Shown here: in pieces, positions 6,889-19,598 of the stretch
How the letters are laid out: each line of letters opens with the position of its first letter
How positions within the stretch are numbered: the stretch's first letter is position 1
Assembly (NCBI GenBank): GCA_025594325.1
Contig: JANHCV010000001.1
Location: forward strand, 1 to 64,000
Length of the DNA stretch: 64,000 nucleotides
Reading direction: 5' to 3'
Source of the DNA: Blastocladiella emersonii ATCC 22665
Lineage: Eukaryota; Blastocladiomycota; Blastocladiomycetes; Blastocladiales; Blastocladiaceae
The notes under the pieces: generated by a model
Database searches by the model: none
Told to the model about the DNA's origin: nothing
The model's input: only the letters and a program-made list of their open reading frames with translations
Program-made: the position numbers and the translations under genes

Positions 6889-7237
6889 GGAGGGAAATGA
6901 TCCCCCCCCCTTCCTCCTTCTCCCCTGTCGTCCCCTGTCAATAAAGAAGACAAAGAAAAATAGGGGAAAAAATGAACAATTGACAAGAACAATGCAATCC
7001 AGTAGAGCCTGATGCATCTCGCCCGCTTGCTGAGCATAGTCTCAAGCGACTTGGATCAAATCACAAGCGCTGCACATGGTTGCACTGTCTCCATGCTTCA
7101 GACAGCGCGTCATGTCAATGAAGAAACGAGCTCCCAAGGTCATACACAGCAGTCAGACGGAGAGTGTAGCCAGCCTCTGCGGGTCAGCTGAAATTGTAAC
7201 CCAACAACCAATCCCAGGGGTCAACAAGTTAGGGCAT

Positions 7238-7269
7238 GAGTGGGTGAGTGGGTGAGTGGGTGAGTGGGT
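7238..7269 (+). repeat. GAGTGGGT 8-bp repeat, G-quadruplex-prone
   Basis: Four perfect copies with G3 runs spaced by five bases; constant across units. Confidence 0.9.
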
Positions 7270-7338
7270 GGAGGAAGTGGAGGAAGTGGACAAGGAGGTG
7301 GAGACAAGCCCGTTTGTTGTTGGGGTGCACACGCAGCA

Positions 7339-7378
7339 GGGCAGGGCAGGGCAGGGCAGGGCAGGGCAGGGCAGGGCA
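7339..7378 (+). repeat. GGGCA repeat, strong G-quadruplex motif
   Basis: Eight perfect copies: eight G3 runs with two-base loops on the plus strand. It ends 43 bp from the 3' end of the Trp gene and is the point just before which the window starts. Eight copies in every unit. Confidence 0.95.
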
Positions 7379-7421
7379 CGGCACGGGGGATGAGCAGGTG
7401 TAAAAAAGAAAAAAAGGCGAG

Positions 7422-7493
7422 TGAGGCGTGACTGACTCGAACAGCCAACCTTCTGATCTGGAGTCAGACGCGCTACCATTGCGCCAACGCCCC
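7422..7493 (-). tRNA. tRNA-Trp(CCA), unit 2
   Basis: Same 72-nt gene and flanks as at 44-115. Confidence 0.96.
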
Positions 7494-7939
7494 GCTGCTA
7501 AAATAGCAAGGATAGGGTCGCATCTATCCACTCATCCACTCACTCACTGACTACAGACTTGTTCTGAACCAACCGTGGACCAATTTATTGGCCGCCTGAC
7601 AAATTCATTGCTTTGATTGCGTTAATTGCTTTGGTTGGTTGGTTGGTAGGTTGGTTGGTTGGTTGATTGGTTGATTGCTTGATTAGTTGAACAATCAATT
7701 GATTGACTCTACTCTGCTTTGCTGACCTGAAGGGAGCAGGAGTTGTGAACAGGAGGAACAGGAACAAAGAACGGAGGGGAGGGAGGGGAGGGGGGGTTGG
7801 GAGGCAAGGTTTTGTATAGTAGTGAGATCCAGTACTGGCTGCACTGCATGATCAAACACTACACAGGCAGGGCAGGCTGGAGGGGCCTGGGGCCCAAAAT
7901 GGATGGGAAATGGGAAGCAAAGAAAAAAAGGTTTGTTTG

Positions 7940-8012
7940 TGTCACCGCCCAGGATCGAACTGGGGACCGCCTGTGTGTGAGACAGGCGTGATAACCACTA
8001 CACCACGGTGAC
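7940..8012 (-). tRNA. tRNA-Val(CAC), unit 2
   Basis: Same 73-nt gene as at 562-634. Confidence 0.96.
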
Positions 8013-9511
8013 AGGCATAAACACAAACGCAAAGCTCCTACTGACCACACCACACCACACCACACCACACCACACCACACCACACCACACCACACCACAC
8101 CAGCCATCCCACCATCCATCCCACTAACCCCTCTGTGTGTGCGTGCGCGCATTTGAATGTGTGGTTGTGGCGTGCTACTTCTTTTGTACCATCCCCGCCC
8201 CCTCCCTCCGCCCCCCCCCGCCTCCCAATCTATTGACTATTGATTGATCTAATTGTACTATGTTCCTTTGTTTTCATATTTGCTTTGCCTCTGTTTCCTC
8301 AGCTGCTCCAGACATGTGTGGCTTCCACACTACCCCATTGTCACAGTTTGGTGATCCAACAATGGCTTGGGCTGGTGGCACAGGCTGGTGGCGCAGTCCC
8401 TCATATGCCAAGCGTTGCCCTCGCTCTCCCTCTCTCTTGTCATTCGTGTGATACAATCCTTGATTATCCGGCTAGTTATTCCTTGTGGCGCAAGACCATT
8501 CCCTCCCCCTTGGCACCTTACACCCATGTTGGGTGCAAGTGGTGGCCTCTTCTATTCCACATTTGCTCTTTGTTTGTTGCCAGCACTGCCCACCCAGTGG
8601 GAGCAAGTTGGGTGGGCGCAGAGCCATCATGTGATTGAGCCAAGCTGATTGCATGCATCATCATGCATGGGCCTCCATGTGGAGAGAAACACTAGGGCTT
8701 GCTTGGTTGCTTGCTTGATTGCTTACGCTGCACCACTCACATGGGTGGGTGGGTGGGGTTGATCAATAATGGAATAAGCAGAAGCAGACAAAGTATAGAA
8801 ATGAAACAAAGAAGAAAGCTGAAAAAAAAAAGAGAAGAAGAAGAAAGAAATACACAAGGAGGAGGAGACAGGGATATCTGCAGCACAAAGGAGGAGGTGC
8901 AGAGGTGCAGAGGTGCAGAGGTGCAGAGGTGCAGAGGTGCAGAGGTGCAGAGGTGCAGAGGTGCAGAGGTGCAGAGGTGCAGAGGTGTGGAGGTGTAGAG
9001 GGCGTGCAAGTGACTGACTGACTGAGCGGCTCAGAGGCTGACAGACTGATGGATGCTGGCCAACTATCCTGGGCCTGACAGTGGCTGGGTATTGGTTTGG
9101 TCTGTCTCTCTATTGCCCTTGCCCTTGACCTTGGAATGTGTGTGTGCACCCTTGTGCGCTGCCAGCCTATCTGCCAGCTGTGGGTTCAGCTGAGCAGGGT
9201 TGGCATCAATCAATCCATCAAAGGATCTGTTTCACAAAGCTGTTGGTGGCAACATGGAAGGGGGTGTGTGGGGTGTGTGGGGTGTGTGGGTGGGGAGCAG
9301 AATGGGTTGCAGGGCAGCGAGCAAAGTAGGGAGGGGAGTACCAGGCAGGGCAACAACAACACATGGGGGGTACGAATAAAAGGGAGAGGGGGAACCAACC
9401 TCACATCCGTGTTGATCGTTGGTGTTTATTGCTGTTTGCTGGCAGGAGATTGAAGGGTATCAGGGTAGATATAGCGTTGAGCGGCCGAGCCATCATGAGC
9501 GATTCTCGTGT

Positions 9512-9593
9512 GACAACGTGTCCGAGCGGTTAAGGAGATAGACTCGAAATCTATTGGGCTCTGCCCGCACAGGTTCGAATCCTGTCGTTGTCG
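9512..9593 (+). tRNA. tRNA-Ser(CGA), unit 2
   Basis: Same 82-nt type II gene as at 2141-2222. Confidence 0.96.
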
Positions 9594-10131
9594 TTTTCCT
9601 CTCCGTCTATTTTTTTGCGCATACCAAGACGAGCCAGGCACTGACTGAGTAAGCCCATTAGCGCGTTTGCCATGTGTGCGCTCCCATGTTCAGGTAGTGA
9701 GAGGGTAAGCAGGCAGACAGGGGATGATGATGATGTATGGGGGTGGTTTGGGGATGTGGGGATGTGGGGATGTGGGGATGTGGGGATGTGGGGATGTGGG
9801 GATGTATGTTCTGCAGACCCATGACTGTGTTCTCAGTGCACACTAGCTAGCTCAAGTAGCAGGGCCTGCAGTAGTAGGTGAGAGATTTGAAAGCTTTCCA
9901 AGGAAGCGGGGAGTTGACTTGAAGTAGAGTGAAGGCCATAGGAGAGGAGAGGAGAGGAGAGGAGAGGAGAGGAGAGGAGAGGAGAGGAAACCATCCACAG
10001 AATAATAGAAGCCTATACATACACATGCAAGGCCGCTGCAAACAAACACAGGAGGACAGGAAGCAAAACGTGGACGGAAAAAGCAAGACGAGAACAGAGA
10101 AGCGTGGGGGAAGAAAAAGAAAAAATGACAA

Positions 10132-10203
10132 AGGTCCTACTGAGATTCGAACTCAGGTTACCAGATTCAGAGTCTGGTGTGATGACCGCTACACTATAGG
10201 ACC
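10132..10203 (-). tRNA. tRNA-Gln(CTG), unit 2
   Basis: Same 72-nt gene as at 2761-2832. Confidence 0.96.
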
Positions 10204-10887
10204 TTGAATTCCATGGGAGGTTTGTGCTCTACTTCTGCATGCACCCAACGCACCCTTGCAACCAGCATCACCCCCAGCCCTCCCTTCCCTCTTCTTCCCT
10301 CCCTCCCTCCCTCCTGCCCCTTTCCATCCTCCTTCCCGCACCACCTTGCTTCCCTCATCCCCCTGACCTGCTCAACAACCCTCCTCCCCACCTACCAGCC
10401 TACCTCCCTCTCTGCCTCCCTGCCTCCCTACTTGCATTGAGTGCCATGCATATGGCAAGACACCCCTTCTCCATTCCCCGCTACCCCATGCCACTCAACA
10501 ACACCTGCATTCTCATCCATACATACACCCCTTGCCACCCACCCAGGTCCTGCTTGCTACACAACCAAGCAAGGCTTGACCCATGTAAAACGCATGCGCG
10601 CGCGCGCGCTTCTGCCTGCCACCAAGCACGCCCCCATTGTGGCAAATTGTGCATAGCACACAGAAAGAAAAAAAAAAAAAGGTAGGTGCGAAAAGAGAAT
10701 GAGGGAAGAGAATAATGATAGGACACATAAAAGACAAGAGAATACCAGGACAAGAACTAACTAAGAGAGAGAGAAAACAAACACAAGAAATATACAACAA
10801 AGTGAACAGAAGGGCTTGTGAATGACAACTGAGAGAGAGGGAGAGAAAGCAAAGAAACAAAACGAAAAGAAAAAGAACAAATGAGGG

Positions 10888-10933
<46 letters not shown>

Positions 10934-12155
10934 AACAGCAAGAGAAGCAAAGGATGACAAGAAAGAAAACCATGAGTGAGTTACAAACAACCAGAGAATG
11001 GAAATGGAAATGCGAAGAAGATGAAGAAAAAAGAAAATGAAGGGAGAGGGAGAGAGAGAAAAATAGAAAAAGCTAGTCTTGGATGCTTAAATGTTAGGGA
11101 AATGTAAAAGGAGAAGCCCTCGCGGACCCCGCACTGCTGCTGCAATCCGAACCACTGGGACAGGTGTGAACTCTGCACCCCCAGTCAGCATCATGCACAC
11201 AGGCCAGGCAGGTCATCATCAACTTTGTCCGCTCCACTCACTCACCACACACTGTCTGTGCATTTGACCCAAGCAAAGGCCTTGGGTGAGCCACTCACTC
11301 AACCTTCCACATAACTGACTGTCCTTGTGGTGTTGCTATTCACACAACATACCCAAGCATGCAAAGTGCCCAACGTGATGAACGTGCCCAATGCGCCAAC
11401 GCACTGTTTTCTCTTACACTCTCTTCCCTTCCTCACTCCCACGCCCACACTGCCCACACTGCCCACACTGCCCCCACATTGTCAATCTGAAGCCCCGCCC
11501 CCCTGGTGCATGCATTACACGTCATGTGGCACAGGTGTACAACAATTGGCCCCTGACAACGTTCCAGTGGATGGTGCGTGATTGAAACGCACGTCACTGC
11601 CATAGAGGAGGACATGACAGTGGGCGCCTGCTGGCACTATAGCAGCTGCCCCCTCTCCCTGCCAACCAACCCACTCTCATGTTCCTGTCATGGGATGGAT
11701 GCACCAATGCAGGCCATTGTGAATGGCCTGCCTGGTGGTTGGTTTACATGAGCTGAGAATGGGGCCTCATTGGGCAAGCATGGGTTAGGGCTGCCTCAAG
11801 AGGTGGCGGCTCTTCTCAATTGGACAAGACATGGGGTTTGATTTGGCCATGCGCTGTCCAATGCAGACAAAACAAAGGCCCCCTGCATACCCTGCATATC
11901 TGCAGATATTGCATGCGTTAGGTGTTTTGCTTGAAGAAGGTGTTGCTGCTGCCTGTCCCCACCACCACCCCCTTCTGGCTTGTAGGATGCTGCTGGTTCC
12001 TAGCTTTGATGTTGTTTCTTTCTTTGTCTTTGTCTTTTTCTTTTTCTTTTTCTTTGTCTTTCTTTGTCTCTTATTTCTCTTTATATTTCAATTGTTGGGC
12101 CCCTCCCACAAGTGATCAAAGTAAACGTTGCACAACAGTTGGCGCTAGGATCTGC

Positions 12156-12227
12156 AGCGTCTTGGCGCAGAGGAAGCGCGCAGGGCTCATAACCCTGAGG
12201 TCGTAGGATCGAAACCTACAGACGCTA
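12156..12227 (+). tRNA. Initiator tRNA-Met(CAT), unit 2
   Basis: Same 72-nt initiator gene as at 4785-4856. Confidence 0.96.
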
Positions 12228-12588
12228 GCTGTTGCAACTCTCCTTTTGCTTTTGCGTCGCTCCGCCGCCATTTTGTAGCAGGGAGGGAAGGAGGGGGGGG
12301 GGTAGGCTGCAAGCGCTTGGTTGGGCAGGCAGACGTGCAAGACTTGGCCAATCCAAGATGCGTTCATGGTGAGCAAAGTAAGCCAACTGATCCTCTCTCA
12401 TTCCCTTGGGGGGTGTATGTATGTATTTATCTATCTGGCTATCTATGTGATGTGATGTGATGACGACGCATCACTGCTACAAGCATGCAAGCAAGCAAGC
12501 CCCCCCCCCCAGAGATGGCAGGCACCTGCACCAGCCAGCACCAGCACCAGCACCAGCACCAGCAGCGGTGCAAAAGTTAACAAAAATC

Positions 12589-12660
12589 TGTCATCTCCCA
12601 GAATCGAACTGGGGTCGCCACGGCCACAACGTGGAGTACTAACCACTATACTAAGATGAC
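12589..12660 (-). tRNA. tRNA-His(GTG), unit 2
   Basis: Same 72-nt gene as at 5218-5289. Confidence 0.96.
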
Positions 12661-13468
12661 TGTACGCGCAAGGGGAACCACAAGGGCCATATCCTTGCGC
12701 TTTCTCTCTTGCGTGCGTTGCGTCCTACAGGGACAGACAGGGACAGACAGGTGGTGAGAAAATGAGCGAGTGAGTGATTGAGTGATCGAGTGATCGAGTG
12801 ATCGAGTGAGTGAGGGGGTGAGAACAAAAAAGAAAAAAGAACAGGAAAAGGAAAGGAGAGACAAGGAGAATAGATCAATGCAGCAGTGCGCGCATGGGGC
12901 AGGCAGCTGAGGGTGGTGGGAGTACTCAAGCCCCTGTCAGTTCATTGGCAGCCAATCAACCAGTCAAATTCTCTTTACATTGGTGGACATCCAGCACGTC
13001 AGTGATGTATTGGGGAAGGGGAAGAAGGGGGGGGGGGGTGGCAGGGCGTGCAAGGAGGAAGCATCAACTCAACTCAGCATAACCCGGCCTTGCTTACCTG
13101 CTTACCTGCTTGCCTGCTTACCTGCTTTGCTTACCTGCTTACCTGCTTGCCTGCTTGCCCGCTTGCCCGCTTGCCTGCTTGCCTGCTTGCCTGCTTGCCT
13201 GCTTGCCTGCTTGCCTGCTTGCCTGCTTGCCAATATTCGTTGACTGTTATCTGGCACAGCTCTTGTCTGCGTACCGATTTATTTTTTCGTCCTCTTTTTT
13301 ACTTGAGTCTGTGTTCCTTTCTCTGTGGCATACATAGCTGGGTCTGGGTTTTTCTGATCTGCGCAGCAACGCTTGTCATGATGGAGAGTTGGGCGTTGAG
13401 CAAGGCAAGCTGCCGTGAGGGGGAGGGCACAAAACCGTTGTAAATGCCAAGTGAACGGCAAAATGTAG

Positions 13469-13540
13469 GGGCTCGTCCGGGGATTGAACCCGGGACCTCG
13501 CACACCCGAAGCGCGAATCATACCACTAGACCAACGAGCC
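13469..13540 (-). tRNA. tRNA-Pro(CGG), unit 2
   Basis: Same 72-nt gene as at 6098-6169. Confidence 0.96.
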
Positions 13541-14792
13541 AAATGCAGCCCCCAACATTTCCAAAACCCAGATGTTGGCGCAGGCCATCCCACCCAAACC
13601 TCACTCCCCACTCCCCACCCTAACTCACTAACTAACTAACCAACTAACTAACTAACTAACGGACCAAGCAGCGGACTAATCAAGTAAATGCCTCGCTTAC
13701 TAACCAACTTACTCACTAACTGACTAAAGTTGGGACTGACTTGACTCACCCTGAGCTGATGATGCTGACAACGCAGGTGGGCAGCCAGGTCAGACCACTG
13801 CCAAGCGCACTGAGCTTTTTGAGTATACAAACGCCAACCCGTCGCGCTTCCACGCCAAGCTGGAATTTGGTTGCCTCCTAGATCTTGATTGGAATTGCAT
13901 TCATTGCCTTGACAAAAAAAATGCTCCCACCCACCCACTCCCTGAACGCAAGCACCACCACCACAGTCTTGTTTTCCCCATGTGTGATGGTTTTCTGATC
14001 ATCTTTTCTGGAAGCTAAATGTGCATTTTTGTAGCAGCTGGCTGGTTGCAGTGCAGGCTGCCTAAGAAGACACTTTCCATGACCAACAGCACATTCCACC
14101 AGATGTCCCTTGCCACCACACCTGTTGTGCAGGTTGGTTTGTTTGCTTGCTGTAATGCAAAGTAAGTATCTTGCTGAGTTGTCCTTGTCTCACACATGCC
14201 CTCCTACTATGCTACCAACTCAAAAGCACACTATCTTGTCCTAACTTGATTCTGTGCAGGGAGGGAAATGATCCCCCCCCCTTCCTCCTTCTCCCCTGTC
14301 GTCCCCTGTCAATAAAGAAGACAAAGAAAAATAGGGGAAAAAATGAACAATTGACAAGAACAATGCAATCCAGTAGAGCCTGATGCATCTCGCCCGCTTG
14401 CTGAGCATAGTCTCAAGCGACTTGGATCAAATCACAAGCGCTGCACATGGTTGCACTGTCTCCATGCTTCAGACAGCGCGTCATGTCAATGAAGAAACGA
14501 GCTCCCAAGGTCATACACAGCAGTCAGACGGAGAGTGTAGCCAGCCTCTGCGGGTCAGCTGAAATTGTAACCCAACAACCAATCCCAGGGGTCAACAAGT
14601 TAGGGCATGAGTGGGTGAGTGGGTGAGTGGGTGAGTGGGTGGAGGAAGTGGAGGAAGTGGACAAGGAGGTGGAGACAAGCCCGTTTGTTGTTGGGGTGCA
14701 CACGCAGCAGGGCAGGGCAGGGCAGGGCAGGGCAGGGCAGGGCAGGGCACGGCACGGGGGATGAGCAGGTGTAAAAAAGAAAAAAAGGCGAG

Positions 14793-14864
14793 TGAGGCGT
14801 GACTGACTCGAACAGCCAACCTTCTGATCTGGAGTCAGACGCGCTACCATTGCGCCAACGCCCC
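14793..14864 (-). tRNA. tRNA-Trp(CCA), unit 3
   Basis: Same 72-nt gene as at 44-115. Confidence 0.96.
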
Positions 14865-15310
14865 GCTGCTAAAATAGCAAGGATAGGGTCGCATCTATCC
14901 ACTCATCCACTCACTCACTGACTACAGACTTGTTCTGAACCAACCGTGGACCAATTTATTGGCCGCCTGACAAATTCATTGCTTTGATTGCGTTAATTGC
15001 TTTGGTTGGTTGGTTGGTAGGTTGGTTGGTTGGTTGATTGGTTGATTGCTTGATTAGTTGAACAATCAATTGATTGACTCTACTCTGCTTTGCTGACCTG
15101 AAGGGAGCAGGAGTTGTGAACAGGAGGAACAGGAACAAAGAACGGAGGGGAGGGAGGGGAGGGGGGGTTGGGAGGCAAGGTTTTGTATAGTAGTGAGATC
15201 CAGTACTGGCTGCACTGCATGATCAAACACTACACAGGCAGGGCAGGCTGGAGGGGCCTGGGGCCCAAAATGGATGGGAAATGGGAAGCAAAGAAAAAAA
15301 GGTTTGTTTG

Positions 15311-15383
15311 TGTCACCGCCCAGGATCGAACTGGGGACCGCCTGTGTGTGAGACAGGCGTGATAACCACTACACCACGGTGAC
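15311..15383 (-). tRNA. tRNA-Val(CAC), unit 3
   Basis: Same 73-nt gene as at 562-634. Confidence 0.96.
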
Positions 15384-16882
15384 AGGCATAAACACAAACG
15401 CAAAGCTCCTACTGACCACACCACACCACACCACACCACACCACACCACACCACACCACACCACACCACACCAGCCATCCCACCATCCATCCCACTAACC
15501 CCTCTGTGTGTGCGTGCGCGCATTTGAATGTGTGGTTGTGGCGTGCTACTTCTTTTGTACCATCCCCGCCCCCTCCCTCCGCCCCCCCCCGCCTCCCAAT
15601 CTATTGACTATTGATTGATCTAATTGTACTATGTTCCTTTGTTTTCATATTTGCTTTGCCTCTGTTTCCTCAGCTGCTCCAGACATGTGTGGCTTCCACA
15701 CTACCCCATTGTCACAGTTTGGTGATCCAACAATGGCTTGGGCTGGTGGCACAGGCTGGTGGCGCAGTCCCTCATATGCCAAGCGTTGCCCTCGCTCTCC
15801 CTCTCTCTTGTCATTCGTGTGATACAATCCTTGATTATCCGGCTAGTTATTCCTTGTGGCGCAAGACCATTCCCTCCCCCTTGGCACCTTACACCCATGT
15901 TGGGTGCAAGTGGTGGCCTCTTCTATTCCACATTTGCTCTTTGTTTGTTGCCAGCACTGCCCACCCAGTGGGAGCAAGTTGGGTGGGCGCAGAGCCATCA
16001 TGTGATTGAGCCAAGCTGATTGCATGCATCATCATGCATGGGCCTCCATGTGGAGAGAAACACTAGGGCTTGCTTGGTTGCTTGCTTGATTGCTTACGCT
16101 GCACCACTCACATGGGTGGGTGGGTGGGGTTGATCAATAATGGAATAAGCAGAAGCAGACAAAGTATAGAAATGAAACAAAGAAGAAAGCTGAAAAAAAA
16201 AAGAGAAGAAGAAGAAAGAAATACACAAGGAGGAGGAGACAGGGATATCTGCAGCACAAAGGAGGAGGTGCAGAGGTGCAGAGGTGCAGAGGTGCAGAGG
16301 TGCAGAGGTGCAGAGGTGCAGAGGTGCAGAGGTGCAGAGGTGCAGAGGTGCAGAGGTGCAGAGGTGTGGAGGGCGTGCAAGTGACTGACTGACTGAGCGG
16401 CTCAGAGGCTGACAGACTGATGGATGCTGGCCAACTATCCTGGGCCTGACAGTGGCTGGGTATTGGTTTGGTCTGTCTCTCTATTGCCCTTGCCCTTGAC
16501 CTTGGAATGTGTGTGTGCACCCTTGTGCGCTGCCAGCCTATCTGCCAGCTGTGGGTTCAGCTGAGCAGGGTTGGCATCAATCAATCCATCAAAGGATCTG
16601 TTTCACAAAGCTGTTGGTGGCAACATGGAAGGGGGTGTGTGGGGTGTGTGGGGTGTGTGGGTGGGGAGCAGAATGGGTTGCAGGGCAGCGAGCAAAGTAG
16701 GGAGGGGAGTACCAGGCAGGGCAACAACAACACATGGGGGGTACGAATAAAAGGGAGAGGGGGAACCAACCTCACATCCGTGTTGATCGTTGGTGTTTAT
16801 TGCTGTTTGCTGGCAGGAGATTGAAGGGTATCAGGGTAGATATAGCGTTGAGCGGCCGAGCCATCATGAGCGATTCTCGTGT

Positions 16883-16964
16883 GACAACGTGTCCGAGCGG
16901 TTAAGGAGATAGACTCGAAATCTATTGGGCTCTGCCCGCACAGGTTCGAATCCTGTCGTTGTCG
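16883..16964 (+). tRNA. tRNA-Ser(CGA), unit 3
   Basis: Same 82-nt gene as at 2141-2222. Confidence 0.96.
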
Positions 16965-17502
16965 TTTTCCTCTCCGTCTATTTTTTTGCGCATACCAAGA
17001 CGAGCCAGGCACTGACTGAGTAAGCCCATTAGCGCGTTTGCCATGTGTGCGCTCCCATGTTCAGGTAGTGAGAGGGTAAGCAGGCAGACAGGGGATGATG
17101 ATGATGTATGGGGGTGGTTTGGGGATGTGGGGATGTGGGGATGTGGGGATGTGGGGATGTGGGGATGTGGGGATGTATGTTCTGCAGACCCATGACTGTG
17201 TTCTCAGTGCACACTAGCTAGCTCAAGTAGCAGGGCCTGCAGTAGTAGGTGAGAGATTTGAAAGCTTTCCAAGGAAGCGGGGAGTTGACTTGAAGTAGAG
17301 TGAAGGCCATAGGAGAGGAGAGGAGAGGAGAGGAGAGGAGAGGAGAGGAGAGGAGAGGAAACCATCCACAGAATAATAGAAGCCTATACATACACATGCA
17401 AGGCCGCTGCAAACAAACACAGGAGGACAGGAAGCAAAACGTGGACGGAAAAAGCAAGACGAGAACAGAGAAGCGTGGGGGAAGAAAAAGAAAAAATGAC
17501 AA

Positions 17503-17574
17503 AGGTCCTACTGAGATTCGAACTCAGGTTACCAGATTCAGAGTCTGGTGTGATGACCGCTACACTATAGGACC
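17503..17574 (-). tRNA. tRNA-Gln(CTG), unit 3
   Basis: Same 72-nt gene as at 2761-2832. Confidence 0.96.
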
Positions 17575-18258
17575 TTGAATTCCATGGGAGGTTTGTGCTC
17601 TACTTCTGCATGCACCCAACGCACCCTTGCAACCAGCATCACCCCCAGCCCTCCCTTCCCTCTTCTTCCCTCCCTCCCTCCCTCCTGCCCCTTTCCATCC
17701 TCCTTCCCGCACCACCTTGCTTCCCTCATCCCCCTGACCTGCTCAACAACCCTCCTCCCCACCTACCAGCCTACCTCCCTCTCTGCCTCCCTGCCTCCCT
17801 ACTTGCATTGAGTGCCATGCATATGGCAAGACACCCCTTCTCCATTCCCCGCTACCCCATGCCACTCAACAACACCTGCATTCTCATCCATACATACACC
17901 CCTTGCCACCCACCCAGGTCCTGCTTGCTACACAACCAAGCAAGGCTTGACCCATGTAAAACGCATGCGCGCGCGCGCGCTTCTGCCTGCCACCAAGCAC
18001 GCCCCCATTGTGGCAAATTGTGCATAGCACACAGAAAGAAAAAAAAAAAAAGGTAGGTGCGAAAAGAGAATGAGGGAAGAGAATAATGATAGGACACATA
18101 AAAGACAAGAGAATACCAGGACAAGAACTAACTAAGAGAGAGAGAAAACAAACACAAGAAATATACAACAAAGTGAACAGAAGGGCTTGTGAATGACAAC
18201 TGAGAGAGAGGGAGAGAAAGCAAAGAAACAAAACGAAAAGAAAAAGAACAAATGAGGG

Positions 18259-18304
<46 letters not shown>

Positions 18305-19526
18305 AACAGCAAGAGAAGCAAAGGATGACAAGAAAGAAAACCATGAGTGAGTTACAAACAACCAGAGAATGGAAATGGAAATGCGAAGAAGATGAAGAAA
18401 AAAGAAAATGAAGGGAGAGGGAGAGAGAGAAAAATAGAAAAAGCTAGTCTTGGATGCTTAAATGTTAGGGAAATGTAAAAGGAGAAGCCCTCGCGGACCC
18501 CGCACTGCTGCTGCAATCCGAACCACTGGGACAGGTGTGAACTCTGCACCCCCAGTCAGCATCATGCACACAGGCCAGGCAGGTCATCATCAACTTTGTC
18601 CGCTCCACTCACTCACCACACACTGTCTGTGCATTTGACCCAAGCAAAGGCCTTGGGTGAGCCACTCACTCAACCTTCCACATAACTGACTGTCCTTGTG
18701 GTGTTGCTATTCACACAACATACCCAAGCATGCAAAGTGCCCAACGTGATGAACGTGCCCAATGCGCCAACGCACTGTTTTCTCTTACACTCTCTTCCCT
18801 TCCTCACTCCCACGCCCACACTGCCCACACTGCCCACACTGCCCCCACATTGTCAATCTGAAGCCCCGCCCCCCTGGTGCATGCATTACACGTCATGTGG
18901 CACAGGTGTACAACAATTGGCCCCTGACAACGTTCCAGTGGATGGTGCGTGATTGAAACGCACGTCACTGCCATAGAGGAGGACATGACAGTGGGCGCCT
19001 GCTGGCACTATAGCAGCTGCCCCCTCTCCCTGCCAACCAACCCACTCTCATGTTCCTGTCATGGGATGGATGCACCAATGCAGGCCATTGTGAATGGCCT
19101 GCCTGGTGGTTGGTTTACATGAGCTGAGAATGGGGCCTCATTGGGCAAGCATGGGTTAGGGCTGCCTCAAGAGGTGGCGGCTCTTCTCAATTGGACAAGA
19201 CATGGGGTTTGATTTGGCCATGCGCTGTCCAATGCAGACAAAACAAAGGCCCCCTGCATACCCTGCATATCTGCAGATATTGCATGCGTTAGGTGTTTTG
19301 CTTGAAGAAGGTGTTGCTGCTGCCTGTCCCCACCACCACCCCCTTCTGGCTTGTAGGATGCTGCTGGTTCCTAGCTTTGATGTTGTTTCTTTCTTTGTCT
19401 TTGTCTTTTTCTTTTTCTTTTTCTTTGTCTTTCTTTGTCTCTTATTTCTCTTTATATTTCAATTGTTGGGCCCCTCCCACAAGTGATCAAAGTAAACGTT
19501 GCACAACAGTTGGCGCTAGGATCTGC

Positions 19527-19598
19527 AGCGTCTTGGCGCAGAGGAAGCGCGCAGGGCTCATAACCCTGAGGTCGTAGGATCGAAACCTACAGACGCTA
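19527..19598 (+). tRNA. Initiator tRNA-Met(CAT), unit 3
   Basis: Same 72-nt initiator gene as at 4785-4856. Confidence 0.96.

Larger units (their letters stand above)
1..7378. repeat. Array unit 1 (reference unit)
   Basis: Complete unit, 7378 bp, taken as reference. It belongs to the A sequence class: C at 2718, C at 2864, C at 2923, C at 6472, A at 6543, and C at 475. It has one more ACCAC copy than units 2-4 and a longer C-run near 841 than any other unit. Confidence 0.97.
6170..7421. other. Pro-Trp spacer, length-invariant (1.25 kb)
   Basis: The interval from Pro to the next Trp gene start is exactly 1324 bp in all eight complete copies, while other spacers change length. It begins with a CTAA repeat, passes through an ordinary-complexity stretch (about 6290-7230) with class markers at 6472 and 6543, and ends in GAGTGGGT and GGGCA repeats. 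An intron-like element lies at 6791-6888 and AATAAA at 6940-6945. I recognise no gene with confidence. Confidence 0.7.
7379..14749. repeat. Array unit 2
   Basis: Complete unit, 7371 bp, class A at all six marker bases. It differs from unit 1 by one ACCAC copy fewer and two fewer C in the run near 8212. tRNA order and orientation are unchanged. Confidence 0.97.
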
